Below are positions 1-4,436 of a stretch of DNA of 5,019 bases, one piece after another. The position numbers and the translations under genes were made by a program. Position 1 is the stretch's first letter, and each line of letters starts with the position of its first letter. The notes beneath the pieces are model-generated. The model saw only the letters and a program-made list of their open reading frames with translations, had not been told where the DNA came from and ran no database searches. This DNA is from Bradyrhizobium sp. (GTDB lineage Bacteria; Pseudomonadota; Alphaproteobacteria; Rhizobiales; Xanthobacteraceae). The stretch covers positions 1 through 5,019 of the forward strand of contig JAQGKJ010000890.1 of assembly GCA_028290165.1 (NCBI GenBank), read 5' to 3'.

Positions 1-1353
1 GAGCGGGTGCAGCACCTCGAGCCACTTCGCGGCCGGGCCTTCCAGCGCGCCGCGTTTGAGGCCCAGCAGGTGCTCGGTCTCGGGGCTGGTAAAGACCTTG
101 TCGGCGGAGACGTCCCAATCCCAGATCAGGTCGACCGAGCCGGTCAGCGCCAGCGCGCGGCGCTCGACGTCGGAGACGACGCCTGTGGTGGCGCCGCCGC
201 CCGCGAACGCGTGCTGCATGACCGTAAACCCGATCAGCATCACGATCAGCACCAGGCCGCCGAGCAGCGCGGGACCGACGATGTCGTTGGTGACAGAGCC
301 CGCCACCGTCATGCCGGCGGCGATCACCCACACCACCAGCAGGAACCAGGTCGGGATCAACAGCACCGCGCGGTCGAAACCGTGGGTCGAGAGATAGACG
401 ATCAGCGCGAAGCCGGCGAAGGCGATCAGCACCAGCGACATGCGCGCGATGCCGGAGGCGACCGCCGGATCGAACAGCGCCAGCGCCACCAGCGAGCCCA
501 AAAATGTCAGCCAGCCCACCGTGATGTGGGAATAGCGCACATGCCAGCGGCTGAGGTTGAGATAGGCGAACAGAAACACCAACAGCGTCGCGGCCAGGAT
601 CGCTTCGCCCGCCGCGCGCCACACCCGCTCGGCGTTGTTCGACATGTCGAGCACCTTGCCCCAGAAGCCGAAATCGACGCCGATATAGACCAGCACCGCC
701 CAGGCCAGTGCGGCGGCGGCGGGGAACATGATGCTGCCCTTGACCACGAACAGGATGGTCAGGACCAGCGCCAGCAGGCCGGAAATGCCGATCACGATGC
801 CCTGGTAGAGCGTGAACGAATTGACCTTGTCCTTGTAGGCGTCGGGCTCCCACAGATAGAGCTGCGGCAATTTATCGGTGCGCAATTCCGCGACAAAGGT
901 GATGACGGCGCCGGGGTCGAGCGTGATGCGGAAGATGTCCGCGGTCGCTCTCTCCTGGCGTTCGGGACGGTCGCCGGTCGACGGCGTGATGGTGGCGATG
1001 CGCGACAGTCCAAGATCGGGCCACAGCAGGCCAGACGACACGATGCGATAATGCGGAGCGACGATCAGGCGGTCGAGCTGGTCGTCGGTGTTGTTGGCGA
1101 GCGCAAACACCACCCAGTTCTGGCCGCCTTCGCGGGCGCGGACCTCGATGCGGCGAACGATGCCGTCGGTGCCGGGTGCGGTGGAAACCTGAATGCGGTC
1201 GGTGTCGCTGCGCTGATGATCGAGCACCGCGGTGAGGTCGATCGCGGGCGCGTCACCGCGGACGCTGACGGCGTCGATGGCGTGCGCCGGGGCTGCGGCG
1301 GCAACAATCATGAGGCCCAGCGCGAGGGGCGCGAGGCACCTGATCAGACGCAA
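1..1353 (-). CDS. 7TM sensor protein with periplasmic domain and PAS domain, N-terminal part (7TMR-DISM-like; probable GGDEF/EAL-type signalling protein)
   Basis: This is the first 451 codons of a longer gene that runs off the left edge. Residues 1-25 form a signal peptide (RLIRC, a hydrophobic core, then PAHA before the predicted cleavage). Residues 26-180 are a soluble, probably periplasmic domain. Seven hydrophobic helices follow at about 183-204, 207-226, 250-266, 277-293, 303-321, 329-347 and 357-378. From about residue 395 a cytoplasmic PAS fold begins, with WDWD at 411-414 and SPETEHLLG at 423-431, and it is cut off by the edge. The architecture matches 7TMR-DISM receptors. Related rhizobial proteins, as I remember them, end in GGDEF/EAL cyclic-di-GMP domains, but a histidine kinase output cannot be excluded. 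I chose a TTG start because GGAG lies 7 bases upstream (1361-1364) and it gives a full signal peptide; the first ATG (1311, residue 15) would cut into it. The oxidoreductase gene ends 119 bases upstream on the same strand. Confidence 0.85.
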   Translation of the reverse strand, partial: MRLIRCLAPLALGLMIVAAAAPAHAIDAVSVRGDAPAIDLTAVLDHQRSDTDRIQVSTAPGTDGIVRRIEVRAREGGQNWVVFALANNTDDQLDRLIVAPHYRIVSSGLLWPDLGLSRIATITPSTGDRPERQERATADIFRITLDPGAVITFVAELRTDKLPQLYLWEPDAYKDKVNSFTLYQGIVIGISGLLALVLTILFVVKGSIMFPAAAALAWAVLVYIGVDFGFWGKVLDMSNNAERVWRAAGEAILAATLLVFLFAYLNLSRWHVRYSHITVGWLTFLGSLVALALFDPAVASGIARMSLVLIAFAGFALIVYLSTHGFDRAVLLIPTWFLLVVWVIAAGMTVAGSVTNDIVGPALLGGLVLIVMLIGFTVMQHAFAGGGATTGVVSDVERRALALTGSVDLIWDWDVSADKVFTSPETEHLLGLKRGALEGPAAKWLEVLHPL

Positions 1354-1411
1354 TGTCGTTCTCCGCGATCAAACGATGCTTCCGTGCGAAGCGACCCGCC
1401 CGGCGTTGGGG

Positions 1412-1440
1412 ATAATTGACATGAAAGCGAGGGAAATCAA
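1412..1440 (-). promoter_or_regulatory. Candidate sigma70-type promoter of the 7TM sensor gene
   Basis: Read on the minus strand, TTGATT (1435-1440) and AATTAT (1412-1417) are separated by exactly 17 bases. Each matches the -35/-10 consensus at four of six positions. The pair lies between the oxidoreductase stop and the sensor's TTG start and would give a leader of roughly 50 bases. No convincing intrinsic terminator is visible in this gap, so the sensor may also be read through from the oxidoreductase. This rests on pattern matching only. Confidence 0.3.
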
Positions 1441-1472
1441 AGGGTTTCCGGCCGCCCCTTGGTTCGGAAGCG

Positions 1473-2471
1473 TTAAGTGGCCAACACAATTTTGCCAATA
1501 TGTTCGCTCGTCTCCATGCGCCGATGCGCGTCCGCGGCCTTTTCCAGCGGGAATGTGCTGTCCATCAAGGGTTTTATGCGCCCCTCGCGGAGCAGCGGCA
1601 TCACCTTGGCTTCGATCGCAGCGACCATCGCCGCCTTATCCGTATTGCTACGGGGGCGCAGGGTCGAGCCGGTGTGGGTCAGCCGCTTCACCATCAGCTT
1701 GGCAAAATTAACATTTGCCTTGGGTCCATGGAGAAATGCGATCTGGACCACGCGGCCGTCGATCGCGGCGGCCTCGTAATTGCGCTCGATGTAATCGCCG
1801 CCGACCATGTCGAGAATGACGTTGGCGCCGGCGCCATCGGTTGCGTTCTTTACCTCGGTGACAAAATCCTCGGTCTTGTAGTTGATGGCGCGGTCGGCGC
1901 CGAGTTTGATGCAGGCGTCGGCTTTTTCCTTTGATCCGACGGTGACGATCACCCTGGAACCGAAAGCCTTGGCGAGCTGGATCGCCATGGTGCCGATGCC
2001 GGACGAGCCGCCATGGATCAACAGCGTCTCGCCCGGCTGAAGCCGGCCGCGCTCGAACACGTTGTGCCAGACCGTCATCAGCGTTTCCGGGATCGCGCCG
2101 GCCTCCAGCATCGACAGCACCGGCGGTACCGCCATGGCCTGGGCATCCTGCGCGATGGCATATTGCGCGTAGCCGCCGCCGGCCACCAGCGACATCACCT
2201 TGTCGCCGACCTTGTGTTTGGTCGCGCCGGGGCCGACCGCCACCACTTCACCGGCGACTTCAAGGCCGGGCAAATCGCTGGCGCCCGGCGGCGGCGGGTA
2301 GGTGCCGGATCGCTGCGCGACGTCGGGGCGGTTGATGCCGGCGGCCGCGACCTTGACCAGGAGTTCGCCCGGCCCGGGAGAAGGCACCGCGCGGGTCTCG
2401 GGCAACAGCACCTCCGGGCCGCCGGGCTTGCTGATGCCGATCACGGTCATTTGCGCGGGCAGCTTTTCCAT
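1473..2471 (-). CDS. NAD(P)H:quinone oxidoreductase, PIG3 family (zinc-independent MDR superfamily)
   Basis: A complete 332-residue protein of the medium-chain dehydrogenase/reductase superfamily. Members reduce quinones or other reactive carbonyl/enone compounds with NADPH in the cytoplasm. The N-terminal GroES-like catalytic domain carries NRPD at 47-50 and YPPPPGASDLPGLEVAGEV at 58-76, close to the PIG3 (quinone_pig3) signature. The Rossmann domain has the nucleotide-binding stretch HGGSSGIG at 153-160, then DMVGG at 221-225. HIGKIVL at 324-330 closes the protein, as is usual for the family. There are no zinc-ligand cysteines; the only cysteine is residue 187. The start is well supported: AAGGA (2478-2482) lies 6 bases upstream of the ATG. 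A second ATG at residue 8 (MTVIGIS) is where many relatives begin but lacks as good a Shine-Dalgarno. It is divergent from the DUF1192 gene (118-base gap) and upstream of the 7TM sensor on the same strand. The true substrate is unknown. Confidence 0.95.
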   Translation of the reverse strand: MEKLPAQMTVIGISKPGGPEVLLPETRAVPSPGPGELLVKVAAAGINRPDVAQRSGTYPPPPGASDLPGLEVAGEVVAVGPGATKHKVGDKVMSLVAGGGYAQYAIAQDAQAMAVPPVLSMLEAGAIPETLMTVWHNVFERGRLQPGETLLIHGGSSGIGTMAIQLAKAFGSRVIVTVGSKEKADACIKLGADRAINYKTEDFVTEVKNATDGAGANVILDMVGGDYIERNYEAAAIDGRVVQIAFLHGPKANVNFAKLMVKRLTHTGSTLRPRSNTDKAAMVAAIEAKVMPLLREGRIKPLMDSTFPLEKAADAHRRMETSEHIGKIVLAT

Positions 2472-2518
2472 GATTTGTCCTTGGCCAAATGCTTCAGAAT
2501 TGAAGAGGCATCTGATTA

Positions 2519-2539
2519 GCCAGCCGGGCTTCGGCTGGC
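2519..2539. repeat. 7-bp inverted repeat (hairpin) in the divergent oxidoreductase/DUF1192 intergenic region
   Basis: GCCAGCC (2519-2525) and GGCTGGC (2533-2539) are perfect complements around a 7-base spacer. No T-run follows on either strand, so it is not an intrinsic terminator. It sits in the 118-base divergent promoter region and could be an operator or a leader hairpin. On the minus strand a good -35-like hexamer, TTGCCA (2536-2541), overlaps one arm, but no matching -10 is convincing. A shorter inverted repeat, CTTCA-N4-TGAAG (2492-2505), lies between it and the oxidoreductase start. Confidence 0.4.
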
Positions 2540-2589
2540 AACCGTTTCACTGGTGCGGGAACACCAATCGTCGAACACGGAGAGAACGC

Positions 2590-2781
2590 ATGGCCATCGA
2601 GGACGATGACAAGCCACGGAAAAAAATCACCCACGAGATCGGGCAGGACCTGTCGCTGCTGTCGGTCGAGGAACTGACCGAGCGCATCGCGCTGATGACG
2701 TCGGAGATCGAGCGGCTGCAGGCGGCCATGACCAAAAAGCGCGCGTCGAAGGATGCCGCGAACAGTTTTTTCAAATCGTGA
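2590..2781 (+). CDS. DUF1192 family small protein
   Basis: A complete 63-residue protein, the normal length for DUF1192 (PF06698), an alphaproteobacterial family of unknown function. The N-terminus is acidic then basic (MAIEDDDKPRKK). Residues 18-50 (GQDLSLLSVEELTERIAL and onward) form a likely amphipathic helix or short coiled coil with the conserved LSVEEL. The tail carries SKDAANSFFK at 53-62, resembling the A..FF.. ending of the family. There is no signal peptide or membrane segment, so it is probably cytoplasmic and could act through protein-protein contact, though no function is known. GGAG (2579-2582) lies 7 bases before the ATG. The gene is preceded by the divergent oxidoreductase and followed by a repeat-filled gap, then by rcdA on the same strand. 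The high E/K/A content suits a small helical protein, and nothing looks truncated. Confidence 0.9.
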   Translation: MAIEDDDKPRKKITHEIGQDLSLLSVEELTERIALMTSEIERLQAAMTKKRASKDAANSFFKS

Positions 2782-2817
2782 GTGCTGAGCTTCCTTTGGT
2801 CTCGCGCAACCGCTCTG

Positions 2818-2919
2818 CCGTCATGGCCAGGCTTGTCCCGGCCATCCACGTCCTGTCTTGGTCAACACCTAAAAGACGTGGATGCCCGGGACAAGCCTGG
2901 ACAAGCCCGGCCATGACGG
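2818..2919. repeat. Large palindromic intergenic repeat (REP/hairpin-type element) with unequal arms
   Basis: The left arm (2818-2852) begins CCGTCATGGCC and ends CCATCCACGTC. The right arm (2875-2919) is its reverse complement, beginning GACGTGGATG and ending GGCCATGACGG. The loop is 2853-2874. In the loop-proximal half, 22 of 23 positions pair (2830-2852 with 2875-2897). The right arm is about 10 bases longer because a GGACAAGCC unit is present twice in tandem (about 2889-2908). This sequence style, with open frames reading VMARLVPAIHV and similar in both directions, is one I recall as a high-copy element of Bradyrhizobium and Rhodopseudomonas genomes. No transposase or target duplication is seen. 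It could fold as a long hairpin in the DUF1192 3' UTR. Confidence 0.85.
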
Positions 2920-2968
2920 GGAGGGGCCGTACGCCTTGTTCGAAAATTTCGCGCGCAAGCCCCGCAAC

Positions 2969-2983
2969 TCGGCCAATGGCCGA
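2969..2983. repeat. 15-base palindrome, possible protein-binding site
   Basis: TCGGCCA and TGGCCGA are perfect 7-base complementary arms around a single central A. The palindrome lies between the large repeat and the putative small RNA promoter. It has the size and symmetry of a dimeric-regulator operator, but palindromes of this length arise by chance at a low rate in GC-rich DNA. No regulator can be assigned. Confidence 0.25.
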
Positions 2984-3015
2984 CATGGCAAATGAAACGT
3001 GAAAGAAACCGTTCG

Positions 3016-3047
3016 TTTACGATTGATTAAGCTTTCTCACCTATGAC
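3016..3047 (+). promoter_or_regulatory. Candidate promoter region of the small RNA, with degenerate CtrA-like box
   Basis: TTTA (3016-3019), seven bases, then TTAA (3027-3030) and G approximates the CtrA box TTAA-N7-TTAAC with one mismatch in the left half and one at the final base. TATGAC (3042-3047) is a possible -10. With transcription starting near 3055, the box would be centred about 30 bases upstream, where CtrA-activated promoters usually carry it. No good sigma70 -35 hexamer is present, as expected for an activator-dependent promoter. Evidence is pattern matching only; the box is degenerate. Confidence 0.25.
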
Positions 3048-3054
3048 TGGATCG

Positions 3055-3147
3055 TCCTCGTTTGGACACCGAGTGGCTCCTGTCCACTCTGTTTGACGCC
3101 TCCCTGTTATCAACTTCAAAGCCGCCGGAAACGGCGGCTCTTTTTTT
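3055..3147 (+). ncRNA. Putative trans-acting small RNA (stem-loop, CCUCCC linker, intrinsic terminator)
   Basis: The module has three parts. A 5' stem-loop pairs GAGTGG (3071-3076) with CCACTC (3084-3089) around a 7-base loop, extended by ACA/TGT across a two-base bulge. An unstructured linker (about 3093-3119) contains CCTCCC at 3099-3104, complementary to a Shine-Dalgarno sequence. A strong intrinsic terminator closes it. The total is about 90 nucleotides. No protein gene lies within 270 bases upstream on the plus strand, so a dedicated small RNA explains the terminator better than the distant DUF1192 mRNA does. The layout resembles rhizobial trans-acting small RNAs, in particular the alpha-r8/MmgR type as I remember it, which block ribosome binding sites with Hfq help. 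The family assignment is not confirmed and the 5' end is estimated from a possible -10. It could alternatively be the processed 3' end of a DUF1192 transcript. Confidence 0.55.
3120..3147 (+). terminator. Intrinsic terminator with GNRA loop
   Basis: AGCCGCCG (3120-3127) pairs with CGGCGGCT (3132-3139) around the tetraloop GAAA (3128-3131), a perfect 8-bp stem. It is followed by C and seven T residues (3141-3147). Direction is plus. It ends the putative small RNA and insulates rcdA from upstream transcription. Confidence 0.9.
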
Positions 3148-3292
3148 GGGCGTCTTCGGTTCCGTCACCGCCTTGGAAACCATAAAAAGCCTTGCGGCTG
3201 GACTCCGGCCTGCGGGCGCGCAATGATTTGTTCATCATAAGCCGGCGCGGGTGCAAGTCGGCAGCGTAAATAGTGGCGTGAGGGCGTTAACC
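3148..3292 (+). promoter_or_regulatory. rcdA upstream region (leader and presumed promoter, not resolved)
   Basis: After the terminator, 145 bases remain before the rcdA ATG, and a promoter must lie here if the terminator is efficient. I see no clear sigma70 pair. Visible elements are a small inverted repeat ATGAT-N6-ATCAT (3223-3238), one GANTC methylation site (GACTC, 3201-3205) and a single TTAACC half-site touching the start codon (3288-3292, the last base being shared with ATG). None is strong enough to name a regulator. Confidence 0.3.
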
Positions 3293-3805
3293 ATGTCGGA
3301 CCGTGCGCAAGGCGAAACCGCACTTGTTCAGTTCAGCGAGCGGCTGACCAATTCGGCGGCGTTCGGCACGCTGTTCCGGGAAGGCATGGATCTGGTCGAG
3401 GAGACCGCCGCCTATCTCGACGGGGTCGGCCGCACCGAGGCCAAGGCGCTCGACCGCTCGGTCAGCCTCACTTACGCGACCGAAAGCATGCGGCTGACCA
3501 CCCGCCTGATGCAGCTGGCCTCATGGCTATTGCTGCACCGTGCGGTGAAGGAAGGCGAGATGACGCTGACCCAGGCCAATCGCGAAAAGACCAAGGTCAA
3601 GCTGTCCGCCGCCGATCCCGGCCCCGACGACATGATCGAAAAATTGCCGCAGCAATTGAAAGACCTGATCGCCCGCTCGATGGCGCTGCAGGCGAAAGTC
3701 CGCCGCCTCGATACCACCATCCACGCCCCGTCGAGCGAACGCGCCGCGATCGGCAATCCACTGGTGCCGCAGCTCAATCGCCTGAAGGCGGCCTTCGAGC
3801 AGTAA
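3293..3805 (+). CDS. rcdA: RcdA family protein (DUF1465), adaptor for regulated ClpXP proteolysis of CtrA
   Basis: A complete 170-residue protein of the DUF1465 family (PF07323), whose characterised member is Caulobacter RcdA. With CpdR, PopA and cyclic-di-GMP, that protein delivers CtrA and other substrates to the ClpXP protease at the cell pole. The conserved core is clear: FREGMDLVEETAAYLDG at 28-44, YATESMRLTTRLMQLASWLL at 61-80, then LHRAVKEGEM at 81-90. The latter half (about 115-145) is a helix rich in K, R and L, and the end (145-170) is likely flexible, in line with the disordered tail of RcdA. I chose the ATG at 3293 because GAGGG (3280-3284) lies 8 bases before it and MSDRAQGE is a plausible N-terminus. 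An in-frame GTG 14 codons upstream (3251) has a poor ribosome site. The gene follows the small RNA module and converges on rpmE. Adaptor function in this organism is inferred from the family. Confidence 0.9.
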   Translation: MSDRAQGETALVQFSERLTNSAAFGTLFREGMDLVEETAAYLDGVGRTEAKALDRSVSLTYATESMRLTTRLMQLASWLLLHRAVKEGEMTLTQANREKTKVKLSAADPGPDDMIEKLPQQLKDLIARSMALQAKVRRLDTTIHAPSSERAAIGNPLVPQLNRLKAAFEQ

Positions 3806-3828
3806 CTAGAAAATCGTCATCGCCAAGT

Positions 3829-3943
3829 AGGGTGGCAAAGCCAACGGGTCGCGCGAATGCGGGCCCGATGACAGGCTCCGCGTGCCCACCTGTGTCCCCA
3901 AGAGAAAAGGTGGGCACGGCGCGAGCGCGCCTTTGCCCACCCT
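3829..3943. repeat. Second palindromic intergenic repeat (GGGTGGGCAAAG type)
   Basis: The outer arms are AGGGTGGCAAAG (3829-3840) and CTTTGCCCACCCT (3931-3943), complementary apart from one missing base. The inner arms, CGTGCCCACC (3881-3890) and GGTGGGCACG (3909-3918), are a perfect 10-bp match around an 18-base loop. The right side (3909-3943) alone resembles a compact unit with GGTGGGCACG at one end and GCCCACCCT at the other, while the left side carries about 40 unrelated bases between its arms. I recall this motif as abundant between genes in Bradyrhizobium-type genomes. It lies in the convergent rcdA/rpmE gap and may add to transcript 3' ends. Confidence 0.7.
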
Positions 3944-3957
3944 GCAAAGCCAAAACG

Positions 3958-3986
3958 AAAACGCCCCCGACCGATGGGGGCGTTTT
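3958..3986. terminator. Bidirectional intrinsic terminator between rcdA and rpmE
   Basis: AAAACGCCCCC (3958-3968) and GGGGGCGTTTT (3976-3986) form a perfect 11-bp stem around a 7-base loop. The A/T tracts at the stem ends give a U-run on either strand. On the minus strand a second TTTT follows closely. It lies 36 bases past the rpmE stop and 152 bases past the rcdA stop, so it fits best as the rpmE terminator and can also stop rcdA transcripts. Confidence 0.85.
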
Positions 3987-4022
3987 GATAGCTCTCGCGT
4001 CGAAGGAGAGGCCTGAAAGCCT

Positions 4023-4250
4023 TCAATCCTTCTTGAGGAAGCCGGAAAACTTCTTCTGGAACCGCGACACGCGGCCGCCGCGATCGAGCAGCTGCTGGGC
4101 GCCGCCGATCCAGGCCGGGTGCGACTTGGAGTCGATATCGAGGTTCAATTTGTCGCCCGGCTTGCCCCAGGTCGAGCGCGTCTGATACTCGGTACCATCG
4201 GTCATTACGACCGTAATCATATGATAATCCGGGTGAATTTCGGCTTTCAT
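4023..4250 (-). CDS. rpmE: 50S ribosomal protein L31 (bL31), cysteine-free form
   Basis: A complete 75-residue bL31, a component of the large ribosomal subunit that contributes to the bridge with the small subunit. Recognisable family positions are MKAEIHPDY at 1-9, [13 protein letters not shown] at 17-29, [14 protein letters not shown] at 37-50 and [11 protein letters not shown] at 58-68. Zinc-binding L31 proteins carry a CXXC motif near residues 16-19 and 37-40. This one has no cysteine at all, so it belongs to the zinc-independent (C-) type, as expected for Rhizobiales. The start is firm: AAGGA (4257-4261) lies 6 bases upstream of the ATG. It is a single-gene transcript divergent from the ABC exporter, with its own promoter candidate and a strong terminator 36 bases downstream. 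The C-terminal FLKKD is complete. Confidence 0.97.
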   Translation of the reverse strand: MKAEIHPDYHMITVVMTDGTEYQTRSTWGKPGDKLNLDIDSKSHPAWIGGAQQLLDRGGRVSRFQKKFSGFLKKD

Positions 4251-4312
4251 GACATATCCTTCGGCGCGCTGGCGCCTGTCTTTCGATTGCGTAGGGGACG
4301 AATTTGGGCCGC

Positions 4313-4341
4313 TCTATAACGCAGCAAAGCCGCCAAAACAA
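4313..4341 (-). promoter_or_regulatory. rpmE: Candidate sigma70 promoter of rpmE
   Basis: On the minus strand TTGTTT (4336-4341) and TATAGA (4313-4318) are separated by 17 bases. The -10 matches consensus at four of six positions and is the only AT-rich hexamer in an otherwise GC-rich gap. Transcription would start near 4306, giving a leader of about 55 bases. No r-protein leader structure of a kind I know is evident in that leader. Confidence 0.5.
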
Positions 4342-4378
4342 GCCAAGTATCTTGCCGGATTGGCATTCTGCCGGGTTT

Positions 4379-4390
4379 GCCAGCGCTGGC
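4379..4390. repeat. 12-base perfect palindrome upstream of the ABC exporter gene
   Basis: GCCAGCGCTGGC is its own reverse complement and lies 46 bases before the ABC exporter ATG. It could be an operator, but a perfect 12-mer palindrome is expected about once by chance in 5 kb of GC-rich DNA, so the support is weak. Confidence 0.2.
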
Positions 4391-4436
4391 CGCCGGGCCT
4401 ATCTGGGGGGTAGCAAAGCGGATTGGTCCTGATCTC

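Noticed and set aside
7..1419. 470-codon open frame on the plus strand
   Set aside because: It is the antisense shadow of the 7TM sensor gene. Its translation is rich in H, Q, R, D and G with no domain pattern, and it has no good ribosome site, whereas the minus strand shows signal peptide, membrane helices and PAS.
1442..1471. Weak stem TTCCG/CGGAA after the oxidoreductase gene as a terminator
   Set aside because: Only 5 bp with a long loop and no T-run on the minus strand, so it is not a credible intrinsic terminator.
2778..3002. Small open frames across the large palindrome on both strands (e.g. VMARLVPAIHV on plus, a similar one on minus)
   Set aside because: They are translations of the palindromic repeat itself, readable in both directions because the repeat is symmetrical. 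They lack ribosome sites and would recur wherever the repeat does.
2993..3018. Possible EcfG (general stress) promoter, GAAAC followed by CGTT
   Set aside because: The -35 lacks the leading GG of GGAAC and the spacing is 15 rather than 16-17 bases, so it does not meet the consensus.
3043..3096. 17-residue open frame starting at the ATG within the small RNA region
   Set aside because: It has no Shine-Dalgarno and runs straight through the stem-loop. It is compatible with chance, and the terminator-linked RNA structure explains the segment better.
3251..3292. GTG start extending rcdA by 14 codons
   Set aside because: The ATG at 3293 has a well-spaced GAGGG, and the extension (MQVGSVNSGVRALT) looks like translated leader rather than part of the family.
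3523..4185. 220-codon plus-strand frame overlapping rcdA, the second repeat and rpmE
   Set aside because: It is out of frame with rcdA and antisense to rpmE and runs through a repeat and a terminator. Composition is basic and Pro/Arg-rich with no recognisable domain.
3817..4341. 174-codon minus-strand frame covering rpmE
   Set aside because: It is a frame-shifted shadow of rpmE that reads through the bidirectional terminator and the palindromic repeat.
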